Part shown: positions 32,930 to 41,567 of the stretch, in pieces
Position numbering within the stretch: position 1 is the first letter of the stretch
Layout: each line of letters starts with the position of its first letter
Assembly (NCBI GenBank): GCA_003158855.1
Contig: PMLJ01000018.1
Span: 104,136 to 168,135 of the forward strand
Reading direction: 5' to 3'
Length of the DNA stretch: 64,000 nt
DNA from: Acidimicrobiaceae bacterium
Lineage (GTDB): Bacteria; Actinomycetota; Acidimicrobiia; Acidimicrobiales; RAAP-2
Program-made: the position numbers and the translations under genes
The notes under the pieces: generated by a model
What the model was told of the DNA's origin: nothing
Seen by the model: the letters and a program-made list of their open reading frames with translations, nothing else
The model's database searches: none

Positions 32930-33742
32930 ATGTTTTTCTTGTTATTGCGCTTGATCATTGCCCCTCTCGTTGTCATCGCCGGAACCCTCGCGCAGCGCCG
33001 CTTTGGGCACGCGATCAGCGGCCTCATTATCGGTCTTCCCCTCACGAGCCTTCCCATGCTCGTCCTGGTCACGCTCCAACACGGCACTTCCTTCGCGACA
33101 TCAATGTCCAACGCTGACCTCATTGGATCACTCGCCGAGGTGGCCGTCATGCTTGTGTATGTCCAACTGGCGACGAGGCTCCCGCCGTGGCTCACATTGT
33201 TGGGCGCCCTCGGAGCGTTCGTTGCCAGCGCCGCCGGCGTCCATCTCTTCGCCTTCACGACCCTCCTCGGCGGCGTGCTCGCGATGGCGGGTTTCGCCGT
33301 CGCCCTTCGCTATTGGCCACGCTCCAGGCCCGAGCCAACACAGAATGGCCGCCACCGCCTCGCGCTACGTGCCGTGCTATCGGCGGGCTTCACTTTTCTC
33401 GTGATCTCATCGGCCGGCCGGATCGGACCCGAACTCGCGGGTCTCGCGGCGGCGTTTCCCGTCATGAGCATGGTCATGGCTTTCGTGACCCACCAGGAGC
33501 TCGGCGCCGATGCCTCATCACGCTTTCTCCAGGGTGTGGCGAAAGGATCGTTCTCCTACGTGGCTTCGATCTTCGCCTTCACTGAGTTCCTTCGCACCGG
33601 CAACGTCTGGATCGCATTCCTCGCGGCGCTCAGCGTCGCATTGATCGTGCAGCTCATTGTCCAGCTCGTGGACTCGCTGCCGAACGTGAAGCGGGTGCTC
33701 CGCATGCCGATCATTGGCGCGAAGGTCGCCCTCGAGAGTTAG
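32930..33742 (+). CDS. Polytopic membrane protein, divergent from Lrp regulator
   Basis: A 270-residue protein with about eight to nine hydrophobic helices, including SGLIIGLPLTSLPMLVLV (29-46) and GLAAAFPVMSMVMAFVTHQ (about 172-190). These two similar glycine-proline motifs, in the first and second halves, suggest an internal duplication. I do not recognise the family. The context (Lrp-type regulator on the opposite strand) is like amino-acid exporters. Leaderless start. Confidence 0.75.
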   Translation: MFFLLLRLIIAPLVVIAGTLAQRRFGHAISGLIIGLPLTSLPMLVLVTLQHGTSFATSMSNADLIGSLAEVAVMLVYVQLATRLPPWLTLLGALGAFVASAAGVHLFAFTTLLGGVLAMAGFAVALRYWPRSRPEPTQNGRHRLALRAVLSAGFTFLVISSAGRIGPELAGLAAAFPVMSMVMAFVTHQELGADASSRFLQGVAKGSFSYVASIFAFTEFLRTGNVWIAFLAALSVALIVQLIVQLVDSLPNVKRVLRMPIIGAKVALES

Positions 33743-34026
33743 ACGCCCGGCCCCGGCGAATCACCTCGTCCCGTTGTTCGGACGTGGAGCTGGCACTTCG
33801 AACCACGAACCTTCTCCTTACAAGCACGTGAGTTACTCCGCGCGGCGCGGACGTCGGATCCTCGTACGTTCCAGTGTCGACGATCGTGTCGGTTCCCCAG
33901 AGGATCACGAACTTCGTCACGATCCTGGCCAACGACTTCATGCGCGGTCCCGCTCCCTCGATCAACAAGTCCTTGGCGCTCACCGCGCCATAAAGATACT
34001 GATCGGCGAGGTGCTAGAACGGCCCG
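33743..34026. other. Gap with a doubtful minus-strand frame
   Basis: On the minus strand a frame from about 34010 to 33760 reads HLADQYLYGAVSAKDLLIEG...MKSLARIVTKFVILWGTDTIVDTGTYED, faintly like an NTF2/SnoaL-type domain, but start and end are unclear. TAGAAC at 34015-34020 stands 6 nt before the GTG of the ASCH gene. Confidence 0.3.
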
Positions 34027-34448
34027 GTGGGCTTCTCGGTCGTCGACGGACGCAGAGCGATGGAACTTGGATCCGTTGGACCCATGCGTGAACACCCCAA
34101 CAACCTGGTGCTCGCCGGGCTCAAGAAGGCGACGGCCGGAACGCTTGACGATTACGGGATGAACCCCACGAATCCGTGGGCGAGCAACTTACGCTCGTCA
34201 ACGATGACCTCGAAGGTGTCGGGGTGGTCGAAGTGACGAGAATCGAATTCACGACCTTTGGCGCCGTGCCGAGGTCATTCGCTCTGGCCGAAAGCGAAGG
34301 CGATGCTTCGATCGAGGAGTGGCGGGCGGGGCATCGTAGGTTCTGGGAGGGCGACGGCCTCGCCGTTACCGACGAAATGCCGGTCATGCTCATCTACTTC
34401 AAGCTGGTCAGCGCGGCGACACACGACCCCATGAGCAGCACGAAGTAA
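34027..34448 (+). pseudogene. ASCH-domain protein, one frameshift
   Basis: The first frame from GTG 34027 gives the family start RRAMELGSVGPMREHPNNLVLAGLKKATAGTLDDYGMNP. The second frame resumes HESVGEQLTLVNDDLEGVGVVEVTRIEFTTFG...SIEEWRAGHRRFWEG...VTDEMPVMLIYFKLV. Adding one C to the CCCC run near 34160-34163 would restore a single protein of about 140 residues. ASCH proteins bind modified nucleosides or RNA. Either a fresh loss or a homopolymer error. Confidence 0.75.
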
Positions 34449-34508
34449 TCCCGGACTCATTAATCTTTGATTGGACTACGTACGGCGTCCAATTAGGTGG
34501 AGGACGCG

Positions 34509-35225
34509 ATGACTGCAACTTCTAGTCCCGGACCACTCGCGCTGGTGGGTTCGGGCGAGTACCTACCCCAGATGGCTGATCTCGAGGCGGGTCTTCTCGA
34601 GGGACGCCCGCCCCGCTACGTACAACTCGCCACCGCGGCGGTTCCTGACGGACCCTCGGTCGTCGAGTACTGGCACGACTTGGGCACCGCCCAAGCGAAG
34701 CGACTCGGCGTGGTGCCGGTGATACTCGCGGTGAACGACCGATCCGACGCCGACGACGAGGTGTTCGCCGCGCAGGTCGCGGGAGCGGGACTGATCTACT
34801 TGTCCGGAGGCAATCCGGGCTACCTCGCGGACACGCTGCGCGGGACCGCCGTGTGGCGAGCAATCGTCGACGCCTGGCGCGATGGCGCCGCCCTCGCGGG
34901 CTGCAGCGCTGGGGCGATGGCGATGACGTCATGGGTACCTTCGCTTCGACATCCTCAAAAGGGGGGGACCGACGGCTTGGCCCTGCTTCCCCACATGCGG
35001 GTTATCCCCCACTTCGATGCCTTCGCGGCGAGAATGCCCGATCTGGTGACTCGCTTTCTCCTTCCCCATGATCCGCTGGTGACCGTGGTGGGAATCGATG
35101 AGGACACCGCGCTCGTCGGCGGACCTGACGACTGGACGGTGCAGGGTCAACAGTCGGTTTGGCTCCTCACCAGAAACGGACGCGAGGAACTGCCCGCCGG
35201 CACGCGGCTCACCACGCCCGTCTGA
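34509..35225 (+). CDS. Peptidase S51-like / type 1 glutamine amidotransferase-fold protein
   Basis: A 238-residue protein. The S51/cyanophycinase-like nucleophile elbow GCSAGAMAM (Ser at about 134) and the preceding IYLSGGNPGYLAD loop are clear. The first strand is LALVGSGEYLPQM. Family members cleave Asp-X dipeptides or beta-Asp-Arg in cyanophycin. ATG 34509 is chosen because GGAGG lies 7 nt upstream. Substrate unknown; no cyanophycin synthetase nearby. Confidence 0.82.
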   Translation: MTATSSPGPLALVGSGEYLPQMADLEAGLLEGRPPRYVQLATAAVPDGPSVVEYWHDLGTAQAKRLGVVPVILAVNDRSDADDEVFAAQVAGAGLIYLSGGNPGYLADTLRGTAVWRAIVDAWRDGAALAGCSAGAMAMTSWVPSLRHPQKGGTDGLALLPHMRVIPHFDAFAARMPDLVTRFLLPHDPLVTVVGIDEDTALVGGPDDWTVQGQQSVWLLTRNGREELPAGTRLTTPV

Positions 35226-35302
35226 CGGCCGGTCCGCCTCGAGAAGCATCGGCGTAGCATCTGACTATTGCCAGCGCAGTCTTTCAACCACCGAGGTGTG
35301 CC

Positions 35303-36382
35303 GTGACCGCGAAGGAACCAGAGAACCAACCAGGGGCGAATGGGAACGCAACGAAGCGCTTCTGGTCGGAATGGCGCGACGCCGTCGAGCCAAGGACCGT
35401 CGCGCTCATCGTTGGCGTGCTGTTGCTGCAACTCGGCTTCATCCTCTCCTACGTCGGTGCTTTTCATGCCCCGAAACCCCACGAGATTCCCGTCGCGGTC
35501 GTCGCTCCCGCGCCGTACAGCGCCAAGATCGTGTCCGATCTCAACAACGTTCGCACTGACCCGCTGAAGGCCACCGCGGTCGCCACTCTGGCCGATGGCG
35601 AGAAGCAACTCCGCTCAGACCAGACTTCAGCGGTGTACGTCCTCGACGCCGCGGGTAGCGTCGACAAACTCTTGGTGTCGAGCGCGGGCGGCGAAGCGGT
35701 CGTCACCGCGCTAACCACGGTATTCCAGCAAGTTGACGCCAGCAGCAACCGGACCGTCAGCGCCATTGACCTGGTTCCCGCACAGTCCGGAGACGGCAGC
35801 GGTCTCGCCGGCTTCTACCTCGTCATTGGCTGGATCGTCGGGGGCTACTTGGTCGCGTCGCTGCTCGGCGTCGCGCGAGGCTCACGTCCCGCAAACTCAC
35901 GACGAGCGATCTTTCGCCTCGGGGCGATCGTCCCTTACGCCCTTCTCTCCGGGCTCGGCGGCGCGCTGGTCATCGACCAGTTGCTGGGCGCTTTGACCGG
36001 TCACTTCGTCGCGCTGTGGCTCCTCGGAGCCATGATCGTGGCCGCTTCGGCGACGGTCACCATGGCATTCCAGGTTCTCTTCGGAGTCTTCGGAATCGGT
36101 ATCACCGTCCTTCTCTTCGTGATTCTCGGCAACCCCTCGGCTGGCGGCGCCTTTCAACCCCCACTGCTCCCGCCTTTCTGGCGGGCGCTTTCGGGGGTCC
36201 TGCCGAACGGCGCCGGGACCGACGCCGTTCGCCGCATCGTTTACTTCGGCGCCGACGGCATTGGCGGCCACTTGTTGGTGGTGGCTCTCTACGTCGTTGG
36301 TGGAGTTGCCGTGACAGTGGCCGGCAGCCACTGGCACTACCGTCGACTGGATCGCATCCAAGCCGCTTCATCGTCTGCCTGA
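35303..36382 (+). CDS. ABC-2/YhgE-like membrane protein (DUF3533-type)
   Basis: A 359-residue protein. One N-terminal helix (31-52) is followed by an extracytoplasmic domain (about 55-165) with HEIPVAVVAP, then six hydrophobic helices (165-345) as in the ABC-2 permease fold. The pattern of one helix, a large loop and a membrane block is that of YhgE/Pip and DUF3533 proteins. A GAGGTG run precedes the GTG start. No ABC ATPase is adjacent. Function unknown, possibly in envelope or type VII-like secretion. Confidence 0.75.
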   Translation: MTAKEPENQPGANGNATKRFWSEWRDAVEPRTVALIVGVLLLQLGFILSYVGAFHAPKPHEIPVAVVAPAPYSAKIVSDLNNVRTDPLKATAVATLADGEKQLRSDQTSAVYVLDAAGSVDKLLVSSAGGEAVVTALTTVFQQVDASSNRTVSAIDLVPAQSGDGSGLAGFYLVIGWIVGGYLVASLLGVARGSRPANSRRAIFRLGAIVPYALLSGLGGALVIDQLLGALTGHFVALWLLGAMIVAASATVTMAFQVLFGVFGIGITVLLFVILGNPSAGGAFQPPLLPPFWRALSGVLPNGAGTDAVRRIVYFGADGIGGHLLVVALYVVGGVAVTVAGSHWHYRRLDRIQAASSSA

Positions 36383-36435
36383 TCCGGCTCGCGCGACGGA
36401 GACCACCAGTCGATCGCCACAGATTGTGACGCCGG

Positions 36436-36615
36436 TTGCGGCTACGGCGCGCCGGAACTTCCTACTCGGTGGTCTCGCCCGACAACCAGTTCCGGTTCGT
36501 TGAGGGCGGCGCCGGGACCATGGACTGTCACGCCATTGCGAGCAACAGTGCCCTGAACCAGGCCGTCACCATGGTCAAGGTTCCAATGACGTCCGAGGAA
36601 GTCGCCATCGGCTGA
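36436..36615 (+). other. Short unrecognised frame, possible gene tail
   Basis: A 59-codon frame (TTG start possible) reading YSVVSPDNQFRFVEGGAGTMDCHA...TMVKVPMTSEEVAIG. Its composition looks protein-like and ends cleanly, but I know no match and it has no signal for a start. It may be the 3' end of a lost secreted-protein gene. Confidence 0.3.
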
Positions 36616-36672
36616 GCCTCCACCTCGCGCAGAGTCGCTTCAGGTCACCCTGACGCGATGGTCTGCCATAAC

Positions 36673-37347
36673 TCAGTTGCTTGACACGGCCTTCACGTGC
36701 GCCTCAGTGAAATTGACGAGTCGCCACGGCGCCTCTTCGTCGCCGAAGAACATTCCGAGTTCCGTGCAACACAGTCCGGCCACTTCGCCGCCTCGGTTTC
36801 GACAGTCCCCGGCCATCTCCTGGAGGGTTGCCCTTGAAGTCTCGGGGACCATTCCTTGGATCAACTCCTCGAAGACCATCGCCCGCAATTCCTCGGCTTG
36901 AGATCTCGTTGGCTTCACCACCCGGATCTCCGCGCGTTCGAGGTGCGGCCAGTAGAGATCACTCTCAATCAGGTATTTGGTCCCGAGGAGCGAGAGAGTC
37001 AGCCCCATCGGCGAAGCCCCCACACGATTGCGTCTCGGATGTCCAGCACCGGAGTGTCGACAGAACCGGCGACCTCCTCGTAACTCATGTGCATTGCGTT
37101 CGTCGAAATCACCGGCACCGTCGCTCCGTGCGCGCGAGGCGGCGAGCCGAGTCGCGCAGGATTTCGGCCGACCTCGCCAATCACCAGCGTTTTGAAGCGC
37201 GACGATCTCGCTGAAGTCAAGCGAGTCGATGAGAACCCTCGGCTGGTGCCACGCACCGAGACGTTGTGCCGTGAGTTCATTGAGCTGCGTCTAGTACCAG
37301 CGAGTCGACTCCCACGAAATCCCGCCTATCAAGGCGATCCGCTTCAT
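36673..37347 (-). pseudogene. Aspartate/glutamate racemase, decayed
   Basis: From ATG 37347 the sequence reads MKRIALIGGISWESTRWY, then an in-frame TAG (37291-37293), then TQLNELTAQRLG...SLDFSEIVALQNAGDWRG. After a shift comes SAEILRDSARRLAR, and after another shift GATVPVISTNAMHMSYEEVA...IRDAI. A third shift leads to the C-terminal half from about 37005, which includes TLSLLGTKYLIESDLY and GLCCTELGMFF. Both catalytic Cys positions are informative: the first is Ser (ISTN instead of CTN), the second is kept (CTELG). One stop plus three shifts and a lost Cys show a genuine pseudogene. Confidence 0.85.
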
Positions 37348-37423
37348 TGCGAGAAACGAACACCACCGAATCCCAGTTCTCCCGATCATGCAGGGGCATT
37401 GATCACGACCAAGCAGTCACTCT

Positions 37424-38023
37424 TCACCACGGAGTGGATTTCGCTTTGGGTGCCTTCGACGTGCTCAAACTACTCACCGCGCGAACCAACAGAAACCCGA
37501 ACCCGACGCCCGTGAGCACTTGCGCCAAGAACAAGATGTGCAGGATCCCCGCGAAATCAACCACCGCAAGAATCAACCCGACCAACGCCGTGGCGAGCAG
37601 TAACCCACTCCACTTGAGCCCTCGTAGACGCGTGTACATCCATGCCGACGAGATCGGCTCGAAGAGCAACGTGACTATTCCCAGGGCCGTGTGAATGTCC
37701 TTCAGCGGCGTGTTCAGCTTGTAGGGGTAGGTGCTGGCCAACGTGAACACCATGAGAACCCCGTAGGCGCCGAGCAGGTGCCGAAGGGCTCGAACTGACG
37801 GGTCCTCCTTCGAGAGTGAACCCGCGGCACTGAACGCAAAGACGGCGGAAAGTCCGAAAGCCAGGCTGTAGGGGATCACGGTCTTGATATGGATTCCGTA
37901 GTTGCTGAATCCGCCCTCGTTCCACTTGAGGACAAGACCAGGGTGCATCGCCACGCACAATGCCGAAAAGGCGAAGAGCGAGATCTGACTCAAGGTGGCG
38001 TATCTCGACGCGCGGCTGCCCAT
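37424..38023 (-). CDS. Membrane protein of unknown family
   Basis: About 199 residues with six hydrophobic helices and a loop NEGGFSNYGIHIKTVIPYSLAFG, resembling DUF998-type proteins. ATG 38023 is preferred; a longer start at 38089 would leave only 26 nt to the divergent methyltransferase gene and remove its promoter space. No catalytic motif seen. Confidence 0.65.
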   Translation of the reverse strand: MGSRASRYATLSQISLFAFSALCVAMHPGLVLKWNEGGFSNYGIHIKTVIPYSLAFGLSAVFAFSAAGSLSKEDPSVRALRHLLGAYGVLMVFTLASTYPYKLNTPLKDIHTALGIVTLLFEPISSAWMYTRLRGLKWSGLLLATALVGLILAVVDFAGILHILFLAQVLTGVGFGFLLVRAVSSLSTSKAPKAKSTPW

Positions 38024-38115
38024 GGGCTGAGTGTAATTTGGACGCTCCGAAACTTCAGGCTCGCTTCGAAGCCGCTGCACTTCGGCCACTTGTCTCTTGA
38101 GAATAGGTTCTAGGC

Positions 38116-38754
38116 GTGGGCTTCTATCGGAACTACATTCTCCCCCGTCTCGTCGACTGGACCTGCAGTTCGTCCGGTCTGAAGCCGTGGCGCGACAGAG
38201 TCTGCGCCGACCTCAACGGCTCGGTACTCGAAATCGGCTTTGGCTCAGGGACGAACATCGAGCACTATCCATCGTCGGTTCGACGTCTCTACGCCGTTGA
38301 GCCAGCCGCTCTCTCCAGAAGACTGGCACGCAAGAGGATCGAAGCTTCGTCGATTCCGATCACCCATGTTGGCCTTGACGGACAAGCAATACCGCTGATG
38401 GACGCAAGCTGCGACAGCGCCCTCTGCACATTCGCCCTCTGCACGATTCCCGACCCTGTCAAAGCCCTGCGCGAGGTGTATCGGATTCTGAAACCAGGTG
38501 GTCAACTCCACTTCCTCGAGCACGGTATCGCCCCCGACGCCTCGATCGCGAAGTGGCAACGCCGCCTTGACGGGCTTGAGCGACGCCTGGCGGACGGATG
38601 CCATCTCACACGAGTCCCGCTCGCTCTCGTCACTGCGGCCGGGTTTGAGCCGTTGTGGGACGAGCAGCGCTACGCCCGTGGACCGAAACCTTGGAGCTAT
38701 TTCACAGTTGCAGTGGCGAGCAAACCCACGCAAGCATCGGACGAGCGGATCTGA
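38116..38754 (+). CDS. Class I SAM-dependent methyltransferase
   Basis: A 212-residue enzyme with motif I VLEIGFGSGTNIEHY, an acidic strand end LYAVEPA and LREVYRILKPGGQLHFLEHG, as in UbiE/YcgJ-type methyltransferases. The C-terminal part (GFEPLWDEQRYARGPKPWSYF) matches small phospholipid or thiol methyltransferase-like proteins. GTG start; TAGGTT at 38104-38109, 6 nt upstream, suggests leaderless translation. Confidence 0.85.
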   Translation: MGFYRNYILPRLVDWTCSSSGLKPWRDRVCADLNGSVLEIGFGSGTNIEHYPSSVRRLYAVEPAALSRRLARKRIEASSIPITHVGLDGQAIPLMDASCDSALCTFALCTIPDPVKALREVYRILKPGGQLHFLEHGIAPDASIAKWQRRLDGLERRLADGCHLTRVPLALVTAAGFEPLWDEQRYARGPKPWSYFTVAVASKPTQASDERI

Positions 38755-38759
38755 GAGAC

Positions 38760-39158
38760 GCGCATCCTCTTGCGACGCCTCACCGCGTGAACGGTGAGAA
38801 ACACCAAGAGGATTACCACGCTCAATGAGTGCTACCAGATGCGCGCCCGCGGACCGAGCAACGAAAGCAATACTGGTCGACCGGACACGATGTCGACGAA
38901 GCCCGAAACGATGACGTTGGAGGTTGTCAGCGCGAGCGCCACGTCGGCTCAGGCAAAGCGACCGAAGCGAAGGAGTAATCGATGTGGACTCTTCAGATGC
39001 CGCATCAGAATCTCACTGATTCGGCGGCGTCGTCCAATATCCATCACCGCGCAAGCGGCGAAGAGGACTCCCACGAATTCATGGGCGAAGAGCGATGTGC
39101 CCAGGAGCAGCACCAGAAGCGACCGCACGAAGGCTGCCCGCAGGCCCCGGTGAACCAT
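38760..39158 (-). pseudogene. DUF4405/cytochrome b561-like membrane protein, decayed
   Basis: From ATG 39158 one frame encodes two helices (RAAFVRSLLVLLLGTSLFAHEFVGVLFAACAV) up to LLRFGRFA and a stop. Another frame continues ADVALALTTSNVIVSGFVDIVSGRPVLLSLLGPRARIW, then an in-frame TAG, then HSLSVVILLVFLTVHAV. The helix order and histidines fit DUF4405-type haem-binding four-helix proteins. One frameshift and one stop. The 3' end is approximate. Confidence 0.5.
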
Positions 39159-39243
39159 CCAACGCTGCCGCTGGCAGGCTTAACGGCCGGCGGACGGTTT
39201 CGACCATTGCACCTGGCGCCTCTGCCGGTTATCGCCGCCGACG

Positions 39244-40161
39244 TCACTGCATCCCGGTAACCGCGCCCGGTGAAGCCCTATACAGATTGATGCCTCCAAT
39301 TCCAACCTTGACGGTGAGGTCAAGATGCGCTGCCTTCTTGCCCGTGGCGGCCGCCACGTAGAAGTTGCGTTGTCCGTTCGGGTAGTTGATGTTGCTGGTG
39401 CCACTCTCCGCGGTGAGATTCACAGCCACGTTGGGTGGAACCTCGATGTTCAAACTCCCTATGGCCACGGTCGCGGTCACGTCGACGGTCTTTCCTTCGA
39501 AGTCGACGGCACGAAGATCGAGCGTCATATCACCAAAGGCCATCCGGTATGTTCGTTGCAACTGGGCGAACGACGCTGGCTGATAGGACGCCGCACCTGC
39601 TCCTCCGGTGACGGGAACACCGGCGAGCGAGACGTACGCCAGTACCATCCCCGAGCCGATGATGGCCACGCTCAGGGCGGCGATGAACAGGCCAGCGACG
39701 AAACGAGCCAGCGAAAAACGACGCACCGGCCGACGAAGTGCAAGGACGGCCAGCGCGACGAGGAAGACCAGCCAAACCAGACTCAGGCCCTTGGCGAATT
39801 GGGCGCCACCGAGGGCGACCGACGTGAAGAGAAGGCCGAGACAGAGCGCGGCCGCTAGGAGAACGGCACTTCGTAAGCCGAATCCCTTTCGCTCGGCGGG
39901 TGCGGATTCGTCGCTGTCGGGTGCGTACGAAGTCCCGGACTGGGGAACCAGGGCCCACATCGCGAGATACACCGCGGCGCCGAGGCCCCACAGGCACGTG
40001 AGCACGACGAAGATCACGCGCACGACATTGGCGTCGATATCGAAGCGCTCGGCGACGCCGCTGGCGACGCCGGCAATCTTTCGATTCGTGACGCTTCGGC
40101 GAAGCCCCTCGGGTGCTACTTCGGCGACTGCTACTTCGGGCTGTTCCTCGGCTGAGCTCAT
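39244..40161 (-). CDS. PspC-domain protein with LiaF-like C-terminal domain
   Basis: A 305-residue membrane protein. The PspC domain (about 20-75) has VTNRKIAGVASGVAERFDIDANVVRVIFVV; three or four helices follow (95-185). The extracytoplasmic end (about 200-305) is a beta-strand repeat (MTLDLRAVDFEGKTVDVTATVAIGSLNIEVPPNVAVNL) like the LiaF/toastrack fold. LiaF-type proteins hold a sensor kinase off until envelope stress. Divergent from a PspC-kinase and LuxR-type regulator; TAACAT stands 7 nt before the ATG. Confidence 0.85.
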   Translation of the reverse strand: MSSAEEQPEVAVAEVAPEGLRRSVTNRKIAGVASGVAERFDIDANVVRVIFVVLTCLWGLGAAVYLAMWALVPQSGTSYAPDSDESAPAERKGFGLRSAVLLAAALCLGLLFTSVALGGAQFAKGLSLVWLVFLVALAVLALRRPVRRFSLARFVAGLFIAALSVAIIGSGMVLAYVSLAGVPVTGGAGAASYQPASFAQLQRTYRMAFGDMTLDLRAVDFEGKTVDVTATVAIGSLNIEVPPNVAVNLTAESGTSNINYPNGQRNFYVAAATGKKAAHLDLTVKVGIGGINLYRASPGAVTGMQ

Positions 40162-40274
40162 GAACTTGATGTTAAGAACCTCGTTGCTGCGTTCGATATA
40201 GGGATAAACCCTCAGAAGGGCGCTCTTCGTAAGGGTTTCCCCTGATGGTGACGCTGCGGCAATCGTGACAAACT

Positions 40275-41567
40275 TTGGCCATCAGCAAGAGGACCTCCGC
40301 CACGAAGACAGTCGCCCCTAAGCGCGTTCCCGGTCGTCCCGAGCGTCCATTTCGTCGGAGTGCCGATGGCGCGGTCCTCGGCGGCGTGTGCAGCGGCGTT
40401 GCCAGGCGATTTGGCGTCCCGGCGAACACCGTGCGCGTCTTTACCGTCATCGGTGCACTGTTTCTCGGCGTGGGTCTCGCCTTGTACGTGGCGCTGTGGA
40501 TTGGCGTCACCCGCCGGGGCGAAGGCGAGTCCATCTTCGCCAGGACCAGTTCGGACAAGCGCGAAAAGGAGATCCTCTTCGTCGTCTCCATAGCCGTCAT
40601 CACGCTGCTCATCGCGCTGCGTACGCTTGGGCTTCACGCGCTCGGGCTGTTCTTGTGGCTCCTCACGTTGAGCGCGTTGGAGGGGTTGGTGGCGTGGCGT
40701 GGCTGTTCGAGCGACGAGCGCGAACATTTGCGCGATCTGGCGAATTCCTCGGTGCTAAAGGCCACGACGAACAGTGACGGTTGGCAGGGGGTAGCGATAC
40801 GGACCGGCGTCGGCGTTGTCCTGGCCCTTTGGGGAATCTCGTTGCTCTCGCGGGTTGGCTATGAGCAAGGGGCCGCCGCGTACGTCCTCGTCGGAGCCGC
40901 TGCTCTGGTGCTGGGTCTGTTCGTCCTCTTCGCTCCCTGGTGGATACGCACGGTCCGTGACCTTTCGTACGAACGCCGGGCCCGCCTTCGGGCCCAAGAC
41001 CGCGCGGACATGGCCGCGCACGTTCACGACTCGGTGATGCAGACCCTCTCGCTCATCCAGCGCGCGGCCGACAACCCCGCAGAAGTCACGCGCCTCGCTC
41101 GAATCCAGGAGAGGGATCTTCGGATCTGGCTCGCCAACCCCGAAGCATTCGGAACGTCGACGAATCCCCCCACGTTGCTCGCCCAGTCCGCACTCGAGAT
41201 CGAACGTGAGATTGAAGACAACTACGGAGTCGGGGTCGATGTGGTCGTGGTCGCCGACATCGCGCTCGATGAGTCCATTTGCGCGCTCCTCGCCGCCGGA
41301 CGCGAAGCCACGCTCAACGCCGCCAAGTGGTCGGGCGCGAAGGACGTCTCCCTCTACATCGAGGCCGAGCCCGGCCAAGTGTCGATGTTCATCCGCGACC
41401 AGGGCCGCGGGTTCGACATGGAGAGCGTCCCCGACGACCGCCAGGGGATCTCGCGTTCAATCATTGAGCGAATGAACCGGCACGGCGGAACGGCGGTGAT
41501 CCGCAGCTCACCCGGCGCCGGGACCGAAGTCGAGCTCCGCATGCCACGTCGACCCGACACGGCGTGA
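40275..41567 (+). CDS. PspC-domain sensor histidine kinase
   Basis: A 430-residue kinase. An N-terminal PspC domain (25-80) with GVCSGVARRFGVPANTVRVF is followed by four to five membrane helices (55-225), a HisKA_3-type dimer domain with the phospho-acceptor H251 (AAHVHDSVMQTL), and an HATPase domain (about 325-425, FIRDQGRGFD as the D/G box). The TTG start at 40275 has no good ribosome-binding site, so the exact start is uncertain. Stop overlaps the regulator start (GTGA). Likely partner of the LiaF-like protein. Confidence 0.87.
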   Translation: MAISKRTSATKTVAPKRVPGRPERPFRRSADGAVLGGVCSGVARRFGVPANTVRVFTVIGALFLGVGLALYVALWIGVTRRGEGESIFARTSSDKREKEILFVVSIAVITLLIALRTLGLHALGLFLWLLTLSALEGLVAWRGCSSDEREHLRDLANSSVLKATTNSDGWQGVAIRTGVGVVLALWGISLLSRVGYEQGAAAYVLVGAAALVLGLFVLFAPWWIRTVRDLSYERRARLRAQDRADMAAHVHDSVMQTLSLIQRAADNPAEVTRLARIQERDLRIWLANPEAFGTSTNPPTLLAQSALEIEREIEDNYGVGVDVVVVADIALDESICALLAAGREATLNAAKWSGAKDVSLYIEAEPGQVSMFIRDQGRGFDMESVPDDRQGISRSIIERMNRHGGTAVIRSSPGAGTEVELRMPRRPDTA

